Assembly: GCF_002220365.1 (NCBI RefSeq)
Contig: NZ_MTHB01000165.1
Location: forward strand, 117,450 to 181,449
Source: Caballeronia sordidicola
GTDB taxonomy: Bacteria > Pseudomonadota > Gammaproteobacteria > Burkholderiales > Burkholderiaceae
Direction of reading: 5' to 3'
Length of the DNA: 64,000 bases
The notes under the pieces were generated by a model. The model saw only the letters and a program-made list of their open reading frames with translations. It searched no databases and was not told where the DNA came from. A program made the position numbers and the translations under genes. Positions 52,975 to 61,968 of this stretch are shown piece after piece. Positions within the stretch are counted from its first letter, which is position 1. Each line of letters begins with the position of its first letter.

Positions 52975-54354
52975 TTACTGGTTCAACGCTTGCTGAGCCG
53001 CAACACCCTTGTACTGCACATAGGCGGTGTCACGCAGTTCACGCAGCCAGTCGGAATACGCTTGCTCGGCCTTGCGCTGACCGATCGCCTGACGTGCCGT
53101 GTCCAGTTGCTGCTGTACCGAGCCTTCCGCATCGCGGCGTCCCAGCACCTGGATCAAGTGATAACCGTACTCGCTGCGAACCGGGTCGCTGACCTGGTTG
53201 TCTTTCAGGTTGTTCATGGCGCGCTCGAATTCCGGCACGGTTTCACCCGGGCTGATCCAGCCGAGATCGCCGCCTTGCGACGCTGAACCATCCTGCGAAT
53301 AGGTCCGCGCGAAGTTGGCGAAATCACCGCCCTTCTCAACGTCACCCTTGATTTCCAGCAGCTTCTGACGGGCGGCCGACTCGGACACGCCGTCGGCTAC
53401 GCGCAGCAAAATATGCCGGACGTGAGTTTGCACAAGCTTGGGAGCATCGGCGGCCTGACCTTGGCCCACGCGGCGATCCACCAGCTTGATGATCTCGAAA
53501 CCGCCGTCGGTGCGAATCAGTTGCGGATTCACCTCGTTCGGGCGAAGCGCTGCAACCGCGCTCACAATGGAAGCCGGCAACGAAGCCTGCGTGCGGAAAC
53601 CGAGATCACCGCCCTTGGCCGCGTCGGTGTCCTGCGAATTGTTCTTCGCCAGCTTGGCAAAGTCCGATCCGCTTTGCGCATCTTTCAGCACGCCCTCGGC
53701 CTTCGCCTGGATAGCGGCAATGTCAGTCTGCGAAGCGTTTTCCGGCACCTTGAACATGATGTGCTGGAGATGCAGGTCGTTGGACTGGCGCGCGCTCGGT
53801 CCACGCTGGCTGGCAACGTAGTTGGCCACTTCACCGTCCGACACCGTGATCTTGCTGTCCACCTCTTTCTCACGCAGTTTTGACAGCGTCAGCTCGGTGC
53901 GGGCATCGCGTTGGAAGGTCGTCCAGGGCACCCCTTGCGCCTCGATGCGCGCGCGGTACACGTCGAGCGTCATGTTGTTTTGCTGCGCGAGACGCTCGAG
54001 CGTGCGTTGCACGGTAGCGTCGTCAATGGTGATGTTGTCTTCCTTCGCCTTCTGCAACTGAATCCGCTCGACCACCATCTGGTCGAGCACCTGGCGTTGC
54101 AACTGATCCGCCGGGGGAACCGGCGCGTTCTGCTGTTGCAGGCGGCGCACGATAAGACCCGTGCGGTCGGCGAGTTCGCGCTCCGTAATTACGTCGCTGT
54201 TCACAACTGCCGCGACAGAATCCGCAACCTGCGCGCCGCCCGCCGTGGTCGTGGGCGTCAGCGCCTGAGCGTGCGCCACCGGACCGGCCAGTAAAGCTGC
54301 GGCGAAAACACCTGCCGCGAACATTGCGCACTTCAACTTGTTCATGTTTGACAC
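52975..54354 (-). CDS. surA: Periplasmic chaperone/peptidyl-prolyl isomerase SurA
   Basis: Encodes 459 residues from a GTG at 54354, which has GGAG five bases before it; ATG 54345 is the alternative. Escorts outer-membrane proteins such as LptD. Signal peptide (MFAAGVFAAALLAGPVAHAQ), N-terminal chaperone domain (VADSVAAVVNSDVITERELA), and two parvulin domains (LHLQHIMFKVPE and THVRHILLRVAD). Directly downstream of its main client gene lptD. Confidence 0.95.
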   Translation of the reverse strand: MSNMNKLKCAMFAAGVFAAALLAGPVAHAQALTPTTTAGGAQVADSVAAVVNSDVITERELADRTGLIVRRLQQQNAPVPPADQLQRQVLDQMVVERIQLQKAKEDNITIDDATVQRTLERLAQQNNMTLDVYRARIEAQGVPWTTFQRDARTELTLSKLREKEVDSKITVSDGEVANYVASQRGPSARQSNDLHLQHIMFKVPENASQTDIAAIQAKAEGVLKDAQSGSDFAKLAKNNSQDTDAAKGGDLGFRTQASLPASIVSAVAALRPNEVNPQLIRTDGGFEIIKLVDRRVGQGQAADAPKLVQTHVRHILLRVADGVSESAARQKLLEIKGDVEKGGDFANFARTYSQDGSASQGGDLGWISPGETVPEFERAMNNLKDNQVSDPVRSEYGYHLIQVLGRRDAEGSVQQQLDTARQAIGQRKAEQAYSDWLRELRDTAYVQYKGVAAQQALNQ

Positions 54355-54437
54355 AGATACTCCATCGATTGCGGCCGGTGACCGACCCATTGCCTGTTGC
54401 CCTATTACCTACGGCTTACCGCACACACTCCGCACGC

Positions 54438-56816
54438 TCATTCGTAATTCGTGTAACGCGCGAGCGGTGCGGGCGGCGGCGGCGGCGGCGTGTAACCATT
54501 GACGCCGGCGCGGAACGCTGCGGTCAGCCCATTATCGACGTTCGACAAGCCCTTGAACGTCATTTGAGCGAGAATCCGCGTCCCGGCAGTGTTACTTCCG
54601 GTGCTAGTGATACCGTTTGCGTAACGCTGCAAGCCGACGCCCAGAGTCCAGCAGTCGGCATCGTACTGGAAGCCCAGCAGCCCGTCGACGAGACGATGGC
54701 CTGCCAGATCGTAGTTCACCCGGGCGACGCTATAAATGTGCTGCGATAGCGGCCATTGTGCCGAAACCAGAATCTGGTTGATCGGCGAGGTGGACAGCGT
54801 GGTTTCGTTCGCCCGCGTGTACCGGTATCCAATATTGATGACTTCGCGCGCCGCCGGGCTATACCCGAAACCGATGCTCGAGCGCACCAACTGGTTGTTG
54901 TCGGCATTATATTGGAACGCAGTTTCCTGTGAAAAACCAGCGCCCAGCTTGAAAGATGCGCCCAGGATCAGGTCCGAGTGTTTCGCCTGGTCAAGCGGCT
55001 GGCCTTCCGTGATCGTGACGCGCTGCGGCTGGAAATAATACTGCTGCGCGATCACAAAACGCGCACGTTCGTCGCCCGTTGCCGGGTTGATGAAACGCGA
55101 GGTCAGGCCTACCGTCAGACGGTTTGCGTCGGCAATGCGGTCGTTACCCGCGTACGTGTTCGGCGTGTAGATTTCAGCAAGGCTGAAGTCCGACTGGCCG
55201 GTATCGAAAATAGGCGCGAATTCCTGGTTACGGTACGGCGTGTACACGTAATACAGGCGCGGCTCCAGGGTCTGGATGTAATCCTGCCCGAAGATTCGCA
55301 CCGAGCGGTCGAACACGAGGCCTGTGTCGAAGCTGACGGTCGGGATGGATTCCGACAGGTTCTTCGGCTGGCCTGCCGGCGTGCCGTTGGCCGCACTGCC
55401 GATCTCGTTCAAGTCGTAAGACGCGAAGTGATACTGCACCTTCGGCGTAACGAAATAACCGGGTCCGGTAACGCTGTAGCTCAGGTACGGATTGAAAACA
55501 ACGCGCTGACCTTCCGTGGAGTCAGCAATGGTGGTCGTGAAGCGCGTGTAGTCCGCTTCCGCGCCGTAGTCGAAACCGCCGACGTTGTACTTGTTGTACA
55601 GCACGTTCAACTGCGGTTCGCGGGCGTACGGCGAAACCGCCGGCGGCAACACCTGCCAGCGCTGCTCGTGCGCGAGGATCGACCACGGTCCGTTGTTGTA
55701 CGTGACACCCACTTCCTGTTGATACAGGACCTGCGTGCCGTTGATGATCTGGTTCGAGGCGTTGCCCAGGTCTTCCGGATACTGATTGTCCGAGACCTTG
55801 TTGTAGTTGATATACGCGCCGAAACCGCCACCGAAGTTCTGCTGGTGCTGGATGTAGATCGCGTAGCGGTTCGTATGCGTCTGCAGGTCCTGCGGCAGGA
55901 ATTCGCCGGTGATCGTGCCCGAATAAGTTGGCGACAAATACCGGAACGTCGACTGGATCTGAATACCGCGCCGCGTCATGAGGCGCGGCGTGACCACCAA
56001 ATCGCGATTCGGCGCGATATTGAAGTAATACGGCACCGATACTTCAAAGCCGGTAGTCGAATTCACCGACACCGTGGGCGGCAAGATGCCGCTGCGCCGT
56101 TCGCTGGTCAGCGGGAACGACAGCCACGGGCTCGCGAACACCGGAACGCCCTGGAAAAACAGCACGCCGTTGTGCGCAACGCCTTCATTCGCGCCGGTAT
56201 CGAAGTCGAAGGACGTACCCTTGATGTACCAGGCCGGATCCATTTCGCACGAACACGCCGTGTACGTACCGTGATCCACGCGCGTTTGTTCGTCATCAAT
56301 CAGGTCCGCGCGCTGTGCGCTGCCCGAGCCGTTCGAGAGATTGAAGCGGTACTTCGGGTTCGTCATGTAACCCTCGTTCGCCTCCACCTTCAAGTGCGCT
56401 TCCGGGCCGATGAACGAATTGCCGTTGCTGAAGATCCTGACATGACCGTAAGCATCGGCCATGTCGGTGTCCTGGTCGTAATGCAGCGCGTCCGACTTGA
56501 TCACCGAGACATTACGGCGCAGTTCGGCCGAGCCCTTCGCGGCCATGTCCTGGTCGGCCGTGCCCGTGGTGTGGTCGCCCAGCACGAACGTGGCCGGCTG
56601 GCTGCCCTGCTGCAGCGGCCGCTCTTCGAGTTGCGGCGCGAGCCGCAGGCTCCAGGCGTCGCCTAGCGGCTGCGTGTCGGCTGCCGCGCCCGCAAGCTGC
56701 GCGTGCGCGAGCGCGGGCATGAGACCGGGCACGGCGATCAACGCCGCGAACAGCCGCCGCCTGCGTGGCCGCGCTTCGCGCAATGGAACTGGTTTGGAAA
56801 ACTGTCGTGGCGGCAT
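54438..56816 (-). CDS. lptD: LPS assembly outer-membrane protein LptD
   Basis: Encodes 792 residues from the ATG at 56816 (MPPRQFSKPVPLREARPRRR); the upstream open frame is low-complexity and dropped. Beta-barrel that inserts LPS into the outer leaflet with LptE. A signal peptide to about residue 39 (ALAHAQ), an OstA-type N-terminal domain (VSVIKSDALHYDQDTDMADA) and the long LptD barrel. Cysteines for the disulphides are seen in TACSCEMDP and DADCWTLGVGL. Divergent from amgK. Confidence 0.95.
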   Translation of the reverse strand: MPPRQFSKPVPLREARPRRRRLFAALIAVPGLMPALAHAQLAGAAADTQPLGDAWSLRLAPQLEERPLQQGSQPATFVLGDHTTGTADQDMAAKGSAELRRNVSVIKSDALHYDQDTDMADAYGHVRIFSNGNSFIGPEAHLKVEANEGYMTNPKYRFNLSNGSGSAQRADLIDDEQTRVDHGTYTACSCEMDPAWYIKGTSFDFDTGANEGVAHNGVLFFQGVPVFASPWLSFPLTSERRSGILPPTVSVNSTTGFEVSVPYYFNIAPNRDLVVTPRLMTRRGIQIQSTFRYLSPTYSGTITGEFLPQDLQTHTNRYAIYIQHQQNFGGGFGAYINYNKVSDNQYPEDLGNASNQIINGTQVLYQQEVGVTYNNGPWSILAHEQRWQVLPPAVSPYAREPQLNVLYNKYNVGGFDYGAEADYTRFTTTIADSTEGQRVVFNPYLSYSVTGPGYFVTPKVQYHFASYDLNEIGSAANGTPAGQPKNLSESIPTVSFDTGLVFDRSVRIFGQDYIQTLEPRLYYVYTPYRNQEFAPIFDTGQSDFSLAEIYTPNTYAGNDRIADANRLTVGLTSRFINPATGDERARFVIAQQYYFQPQRVTITEGQPLDQAKHSDLILGASFKLGAGFSQETAFQYNADNNQLVRSSIGFGYSPAAREVINIGYRYTRANETTLSTSPINQILVSAQWPLSQHIYSVARVNYDLAGHRLVDGLLGFQYDADCWTLGVGLQRYANGITSTGSNTAGTRILAQMTFKGLSNVDNGLTAAFRAGVNGYTPPPPPPAPLARYTNYE

Positions 56817-57065
56817 GGTTGAGTGCTGTTCAATCGCGTCACGCTCGGCGCTCGACGAGAGTACCCGGGCACAGCCACCGGAACTCGCGCCACCGGAGTT
56901 GTGGGTTCGCTGCGAACGAAAGTGAATCGATCGATGGATGAGTCGGGCGGTGATCTCGACCCACGGAAGCCTGATGGCCTGCCGCAGGCTTCGCGCCGGG
57001 CGCAAACGGAATGCTTAAAAAAGTCGTGGGGTATTATATGGCAAGACGTTTCACCCCTCGAATTT

Positions 57066-58091
57066 ATGACGCCCCCAAACACCGATTTTCGCCTTACCCA
57101 TCTTCACGACTGGTTGCAAACCCTGGCTGATCGGTACCGGCTGGACCTTTCTACCGTTGCTCCTGCTTCTGCCGATGCCAGTTTCCGTCGATATTTCCGG
57201 TTGGCCGCTCAAAGCGAGTTCGGCAATACGCTGATCGCCGTCGATGCCCCACCGCCCGAGAAATGCCGCGAGTTCGTGCAGGTTGCAGGATTGTTGCACG
57301 ACGCCGGCGTGCATGTGCCGCAGGTGCTGGAGACGGATTTCGATGCCGGCTTCATGCTGGTGACCGATCTTGGCACGACCACGTATCTCTCTGTCCTCGA
57401 TGAAAAGAACGCCCGGCCGCTGATGCGCTCGGCGATTGACGCGTTGATCAAGTTCCAGGTCACATCGCGGGAAGGTGAGTTGCCTTCGTTCGATGAAGCG
57501 TTCCTGCGCCGCGAAATGGAACTGATGCCCGAGTGGTTCGTGGCGAAGCATCTGGGTCACACGCTGGACGCGGCCGAACGCAAGGTGCTCGACGACACGT
57601 TCAACGTGCTGGTCGAAAGCGCATTGGCCCAGCCTCAAATCTTCATGCTGCGCGATTTCATGCCGCGCAACCTGATGGTCAGCGAGCCGAACCCCGGCGT
57701 GCTCGACTTCCAGGACGCGGTGTACGGACCGTTGAGCTATGACATTGCTTCCTTGTTGCGCGACGCGTTCATTAGCTGGGAAGAAGAGTTTGAACTCGAC
57801 TGCTTCGTCTACTACTGGGAAGGCGCGCGCAAAGCCGGATTGCCTGTAGATGCCGATTTTGGCGAGTTCTACCGGCAAATCGAGTGGATGGGGTTACAGC
57901 GCCATATCAAGGTGCTTGGGCTGTTCGCGCGCATTTATCATCGCGATGGGAAACCGCAGTATCTGGCTGATCTGCCGCGGTTTATTGGTTATGCGCGAAA
58001 GGTGTCTGAGCGATACAGGCCGTTGCGGCCCTTCGCACGTTTGCTCGATACGCTGGAAGGGCGTGCCGTGGATGTGGGATATACGTTTTGA
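57066..58091 (+). CDS. amgK: N-acetylmuramate/N-acetylglucosamine kinase
   Basis: Encodes 341 residues from the ATG at 57066; the longer frame overlaps the lptD promoter and is not used. Anomeric sugar kinase of the peptidoglycan recycling route that bypasses MurA (and fosfomycin). Aminoglycoside-phosphotransferase fold with catalytic loop LRDFMPRNLMV and metal site GVLDFQDAVYGP. Coupled to murU. Confidence 0.92.
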   Translation: MTPPNTDFRLTHLHDWLQTLADRYRLDLSTVAPASADASFRRYFRLAAQSEFGNTLIAVDAPPPEKCREFVQVAGLLHDAGVHVPQVLETDFDAGFMLVTDLGTTTYLSVLDEKNARPLMRSAIDALIKFQVTSREGELPSFDEAFLRREMELMPEWFVAKHLGHTLDAAERKVLDDTFNVLVESALAQPQIFMLRDFMPRNLMVSEPNPGVLDFQDAVYGPLSYDIASLLRDAFISWEEEFELDCFVYYWEGARKAGLPVDADFGEFYRQIEWMGLQRHIKVLGLFARIYHRDGKPQYLADLPRFIGYARKVSERYRPLRPFARLLDTLEGRAVDVGYTF

Positions 58092-58801
58092 ACGCTTTGA
58101 ATACCGCGATGATTTTCGCCGCCGGGCGCGGCGAGCGCATGCGTCCGCTCACCGATACTCGCCCGAAACCACTCCTCGCAGCGGGCGGCAAACCGTTGAT
58201 CGTTTGGCAAATTGAACGGCTCGCGGCGGCGGGGTTTGAAGTCATCGTGATCAATCACGCGTGGCTTGGGCGCATGTTTCAATCGAACCTCGGCAATGGT
58301 TCGCGCTGGGGCGTTGAAATTCGCTACTCGCACGAGATGCATGCGCTGGAAACGGCGGGTGGAATTGCCAAGGCGTTGCCGCTGCTCGAAAAAGACAGCG
58401 ATCCGGCCATTTTCCTGGCGGTCAGCGGCGACGTGTTCTGCGAATTCGACTATGCGAGTTTGCGAGCGCGCGCGCCTGCGATGGCGCTCGCAGCGCAGCC
58501 GGCAATGCATCTGGTAATGGTGCCGAATCCGCCGTTTCATACGCTCGGCGATTTCGCGCTCGAGCCCAATGGCACACTCGCTCTTGATGGCGCACCGCGC
58601 TACACCTTCGGCAATATCGGTTTATACGATACGCGCATGTTCCGCGATCTCGCTCCCAACACGCGGCGGGCGTTGACGCCGTACTACCAGGAAACGGTCG
58701 CAGCCGGGCGCGCGACCGGCGAGTTGTATGAAGGGCGATGGGAGAACGTTGGGACGGCCGCGCAGTTGGAGGCGCTGGACCGGGCGCTGCGGCAGCGATA
58801 G
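58088..58801 (+). CDS. murU: N-acetylmuramate alpha-1-phosphate uridylyltransferase
   Basis: Encodes 237 residues from a TTG that overlaps the amgK stop (TTGA); ATG 58109 is the alternative. Forms UDP-MurNAc from the AmgK product. Nucleotidyltransferase signature MIFAAGRGERMRPLTD and RPKPLLAAGGKPLI, then VSGDVFCEFDY with the metal-binding Asp. Completes the recycling pair. Confidence 0.92.
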   Translation: MNALNTAMIFAAGRGERMRPLTDTRPKPLLAAGGKPLIVWQIERLAAAGFEVIVINHAWLGRMFQSNLGNGSRWGVEIRYSHEMHALETAGGIAKALPLLEKDSDPAIFLAVSGDVFCEFDYASLRARAPAMALAAQPAMHLVMVPNPPFHTLGDFALEPNGTLALDGAPRYTFGNIGLYDTRMFRDLAPNTRRALTPYYQETVAAGRATGELYEGRWENVGTAAQLEALDRALRQR

Positions 58802-58922
58802 CCACGTATCAATTCCGGCAGGTCCGTCTCCGGAACGGTCGTTCTGGCAATTCCGCACAAAGATGATTCAAAATCACTTTTCGGGCCGGTGCCATCCTCG
58901 ATCGATGCCAGCTCGCGCGCAC

Positions 58923-58944
58923 CGGTCAGCGCCCGGTCAGCGCC
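58923..58944. repeat. 11-bp perfect direct repeat upstream of purB
   Basis: CGGTCAGCGCC occurs twice in tandem, 56-77 bp before the purB start. Confidence 0.85.
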
Positions 58945-58999
58945 CGGTTTGCAAATGGTAAAATCCGTTTCTCCTTTCGTCTCACTCCGTGGCCCCACC

Positions 59000-60388
59000 A
59001 TGTCCGATACCCGTCCCGATACCCTTTTCGCGCTCACCGCGCTCTCCCCGCTTGACGGCCGTTATGCCGCCAAAACCGAGGCGCTGCGCGAATGGCTGTC
59101 CGAATACGCGTTCATGAAGCATCGCGTGAAAGTCGAGGTTCATTGGCTGATCGCGTTGTCGCAGGCGGGTTTCGACGAAGTGCCGGCGTTTTCCGCCGAG
59201 TCCGAAGATTTCCTGCTGCAGCTCGCCGAGCGCTTCACCGCGCACGATGCCGCGCGCATCAAGGACATCGAAAAGGTCACGAATCACGACGTGAAGGCGG
59301 TTGAATACTGGCTGAAGGAATCGGTGAAAGGACAGCCGGAACTGGAACGCGCCAGCGAGTTCATCCACTTTGCGTGTACGTCGGAAGATATCAACAACAC
59401 GTCGCACGGCATGATGATCGCGGGCGCCCGTGAGCATGTGATGCTGCCGGCCCTGCGTTCGGTGCACGAACGGCTCGTCAAGCTCGCGCACGCCAACGCT
59501 GAACAACCCATGCTGTCACGCACGCACGGCCAACCCGCCAGCCCCACTACGCTCGGCAAGGAAATGGCGAACGTGGCGGCGCGGCTGCAAAGCGCGATTG
59601 AACGAATTGCGGAAGTGCCCATTCTCGCCAAGATGAACGGCGCGGTGGGTAACTTCAACGCGCATTTGTCGGCTTATCCGGAGTTCGATTGGGAAGCGTT
59701 CTCGGAAGGCGTGGTGGAAGATCGGCTGAAACTCACGTTCAACCCGTACACCATTCAGATTGAACCGCACGATTACATGGCCGAACTCTTCGATGCCATC
59801 ACGCGTGCCAACACCATTCTTCTGGATCTGGATCGCGACGTGTGGGGTTACATCTCCGTCGGCTATTTCAAGCAGCGGACGAAAGCCGGCGAGATCGGGT
59901 CATCGACCATGCCGCACAAGGTCAATCCTATCGACTTTGAAAATTCGGAAGGCAATCTTGGAATGGCTAACGCCATGCTGCGCCATCTCGCCGACAAACT
60001 CCCCGTCTCGCGCTGGCAGCGCGACCTCACGGACTCGACCGTGCTGCGTAACATTGGCGTGGGATTCGGCTATTCGCTGCTGTCGTATGACTCGCTGATT
60101 CGCGGGCTGGACAAGCTGGAAGTGAATGCGGCGCGTCTGAATGAAGACCTGGATAACTGCTGGGAAGTGCTGGCCGAACCGGTGCAAACGGTGATGCGTC
60201 GTTACGGCGTGGAGAATCCGTACGAGCAGTTGAAGGAACTGACACGCGGCAAAGGCATCACGCGCGAAGGCTTGCAGACGTTTATCAAGGGACTGGCTAT
60301 TCCCGATGAAGCGAAGAACCTGCTTCTCGCCATGACGCCGCATTCGTATGTGGGTAAAGCAGTGGAACTGGCGAAACGGATCAAGTAA
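59000..60388 (+). CDS. purB: Adenylosuccinate lyase
   Basis: Encodes 462 residues from the ATG at 59000. Acts twice in purine synthesis (SAICAR to AICAR, adenylosuccinate to AMP). The family signature GSSTMPHKVNPIDFENSEGN carries the catalytic Ser loop; TSEDINNTSHG and SRTHGQPASPTT are substrate-site blocks. The upstream open frame is not part of it. A terminator follows. Confidence 0.97.
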   Translation: MSDTRPDTLFALTALSPLDGRYAAKTEALREWLSEYAFMKHRVKVEVHWLIALSQAGFDEVPAFSAESEDFLLQLAERFTAHDAARIKDIEKVTNHDVKAVEYWLKESVKGQPELERASEFIHFACTSEDINNTSHGMMIAGAREHVMLPALRSVHERLVKLAHANAEQPMLSRTHGQPASPTTLGKEMANVAARLQSAIERIAEVPILAKMNGAVGNFNAHLSAYPEFDWEAFSEGVVEDRLKLTFNPYTIQIEPHDYMAELFDAITRANTILLDLDRDVWGYISVGYFKQRTKAGEIGSSTMPHKVNPIDFENSEGNLGMANAMLRHLADKLPVSRWQRDLTDSTVLRNIGVGFGYSLLSYDSLIRGLDKLEVNAARLNEDLDNCWEVLAEPVQTVMRRYGVENPYEQLKELTRGKGITREGLQTFIKGLAIPDEAKNLLLAMTPHSYVGKAVELAKRIK

Positions 60389-60417
60389 TCATTCAGCCCG
60401 TACGCGTCAAAAAAAGC

Positions 60418-60449
60418 AAAGGCCGTTTGATGATGTCGAACGGCCTTTT
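60418..60449. terminator. Rho-independent terminator after purB
   Basis: AAAGGCCGTT pairs with AACGGCCTTT around a loop of about 11 bases, with T-run on the plus strand and A-rich flank that makes it usable by the convergent gene too. Confidence 0.85.
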
Positions 60450-60499
60450 GCGTTTCCGGCTCCCAGCGTGAAACCTGTTACTGAGCGAAACGCGTGCCG

Positions 60500-61438
60500 T
60501 CAATGCACTTCAATTCGCACAGCGTGCTCAACCAGCAATTCGGTATTGGCGCTCGAATGCTCGACCACGTTATAGAGAACGCCGCCGACTTCCGCCGTGC
60601 CGTGGTGATGCCACTCACCGTCATTCAAACCGGCAACGTGCGCATTCTGCACATCGACCGAATCACCTTCCTTGCCGTTCACAATGAGTTGGCGTTTACC
60701 ATCGTCGATAAAGAGATCGTGCTCGCCAAAGCTGAGCACGTCGGATATCGACAGCACCAGCGAATTGTGATGCCCGCCAAGATCAAATCCGCCAATGCCG
60801 GGTGTTTGCGCAGCCACTGATTTGGCGGTAAGCGAACTCAGGTCGAGAACCTGATGATCGCCGAGAAATGAAACCATGTCGAAGCCCTTCGCGCCGGCGA
60901 CCTGTGTCGAGACTTGCCGCTGGAAGGCGTGCCCGTCGTCATGCATGTCCTCGCTGGGACCCAATATGCTGGATGCGCTCTTCTCCGAGGCGACGTGATC
61001 CACGGCGGCTACACCAACATGTGACTTGAACAAGTTCGGAGGGAAGTACACCGCACCGCTTTCTGCCTCGCTACCCGCTTTGCGTGCCGCGTCAACAGAC
61101 GATGTGCCTTCGTCAGCGAGCGCTCGCGCACTTACGGACGCATCTACCGTGATGGCGAAATAGCTTGCCGTGGCGTTCACGCCGTATCCGGTCACCTGGA
61201 CTGCTGACAAATCGTGAATGCCAGCGTCAAGCGGTGAAGACAACTGAAGTGTCCAGTGACCTTGCCCGTTCGACGAGACCACGCCGAGGAGCGCGGTGCC
61301 GTCGTACACATCGATGGTGGAGAACGGATCCGCCATGCCAACAATGAGCGGCTTTTCGTCCAGTGTCGTGCCACCGCTTGGCATTCCACCCACCTGGAGA
61401 ATTACCGCCTGCAAACGAGCATCCAATTCCGAAGCCAT
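60500..61438 (-). CDS. Short Ig-like surface/secreted protein, paralogue 1
   Basis: Encodes 312 residues without a signal peptide. One Ig-like repeat (about 25-98: KPLIVGMADPFSTIDVYDGT, then ITVDAS) is followed by a linker and a C-terminal domain (about 190-312) with the blocks DHQVLDLSSLTAKSVA, FDLGGHHNSLVLSISDVLSF, and EVGGVLYNVVEHSSANTELL. The same domain ends the next two leftward genes. Proteins of this build (Ig-like repeats, Asp/Gly-rich end, no signal peptide) are usually exported by type I secretion as adhesins. The N-terminal repeat is the most diverged in the array. No secretion genes are in the window. Confidence 0.75.
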   Translation of the reverse strand: MASELDARLQAVILQVGGMPSGGTTLDEKPLIVGMADPFSTIDVYDGTALLGVVSSNGQGHWTLQLSSPLDAGIHDLSAVQVTGYGVNATASYFAITVDASVSARALADEGTSSVDAARKAGSEAESGAVYFPPNLFKSHVGVAAVDHVASEKSASSILGPSEDMHDDGHAFQRQVSTQVAGAKGFDMVSFLGDHQVLDLSSLTAKSVAAQTPGIGGFDLGGHHNSLVLSISDVLSFGEHDLFIDDGKRQLIVNGKEGDSVDVQNAHVAGLNDGEWHHHGTAEVGGVLYNVVEHSSANTELLVEHAVRIEVH

Positions 61439-61866
61439 TTTGTGCGTCCTCTATGAGTAATCAGTCGATGCGGCGCTTCAGTTGCTTGCATGAAGCTGCA
61501 TCGAAAACAGGTTGCTTTGGGCCTTTTTCATGTGGAAAGCAAAATGAACCGCTCTTAGCAAACTGAGTTTTTAATATGTCTCATCGGACGAAAAAAATGT
61601 AGCTTTTTTAGCTTGCAGGATCGTTTCATTCAGGATATCGAATCGAGTACCTGGAAATTTTCAAAATCGGATGCGTGAATAATTGCCCGTAGAAACGTTG
61701 AATGAGTTGGTTCGATTATTGAAACCGGGCCGACATTGATTGCCAATTAAAATGCGGTTCAGGCGCGCCTCCTATTCGTTTCGGCATACCTAAATTCAAT
61801 TGTCTCCAAGTTTGCTGCTCCACCGCTGCCGCGAATGGCTAATTCTGTTGAACCTGCCGCAAGAGC
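61439..61866. other. AT-rich intergenic region
   Basis: Upstream of paralogue 1; notably A/T-rich near 61565-61612 and 61660-61755 compared with flanking genes. It should hold the promoter. No gene seen. Confidence 0.5.
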
Positions 61867-61901
61867 AAAGCCGTTGCAAGATTGCTCCGGCAACGGCTTT
61901 T
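61867..61901. terminator. Terminator after paralogue 2, copy 1 of a duplicated element
   Basis: AAAGCCGTTGC pairs with GCAACGGCTTT around AAGATTGCTCCG. Its sequence is nearly the same as the hairpin at 63810-63848, which follows paralogue 3. Confidence 0.85.
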
Positions 61902-61968
61902 GTCAGTCAAGTTTTCTCACACCGCCCGCAGGGTCCATTTAAGAACCTTCGAGCGTCAATTTACAGGG

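Noticed and set aside
54978..56666. A 562-codon plus-strand open frame
   Set aside because: Antisense of lptD; Arg/Val/His-rich shadow with no family resemblance.
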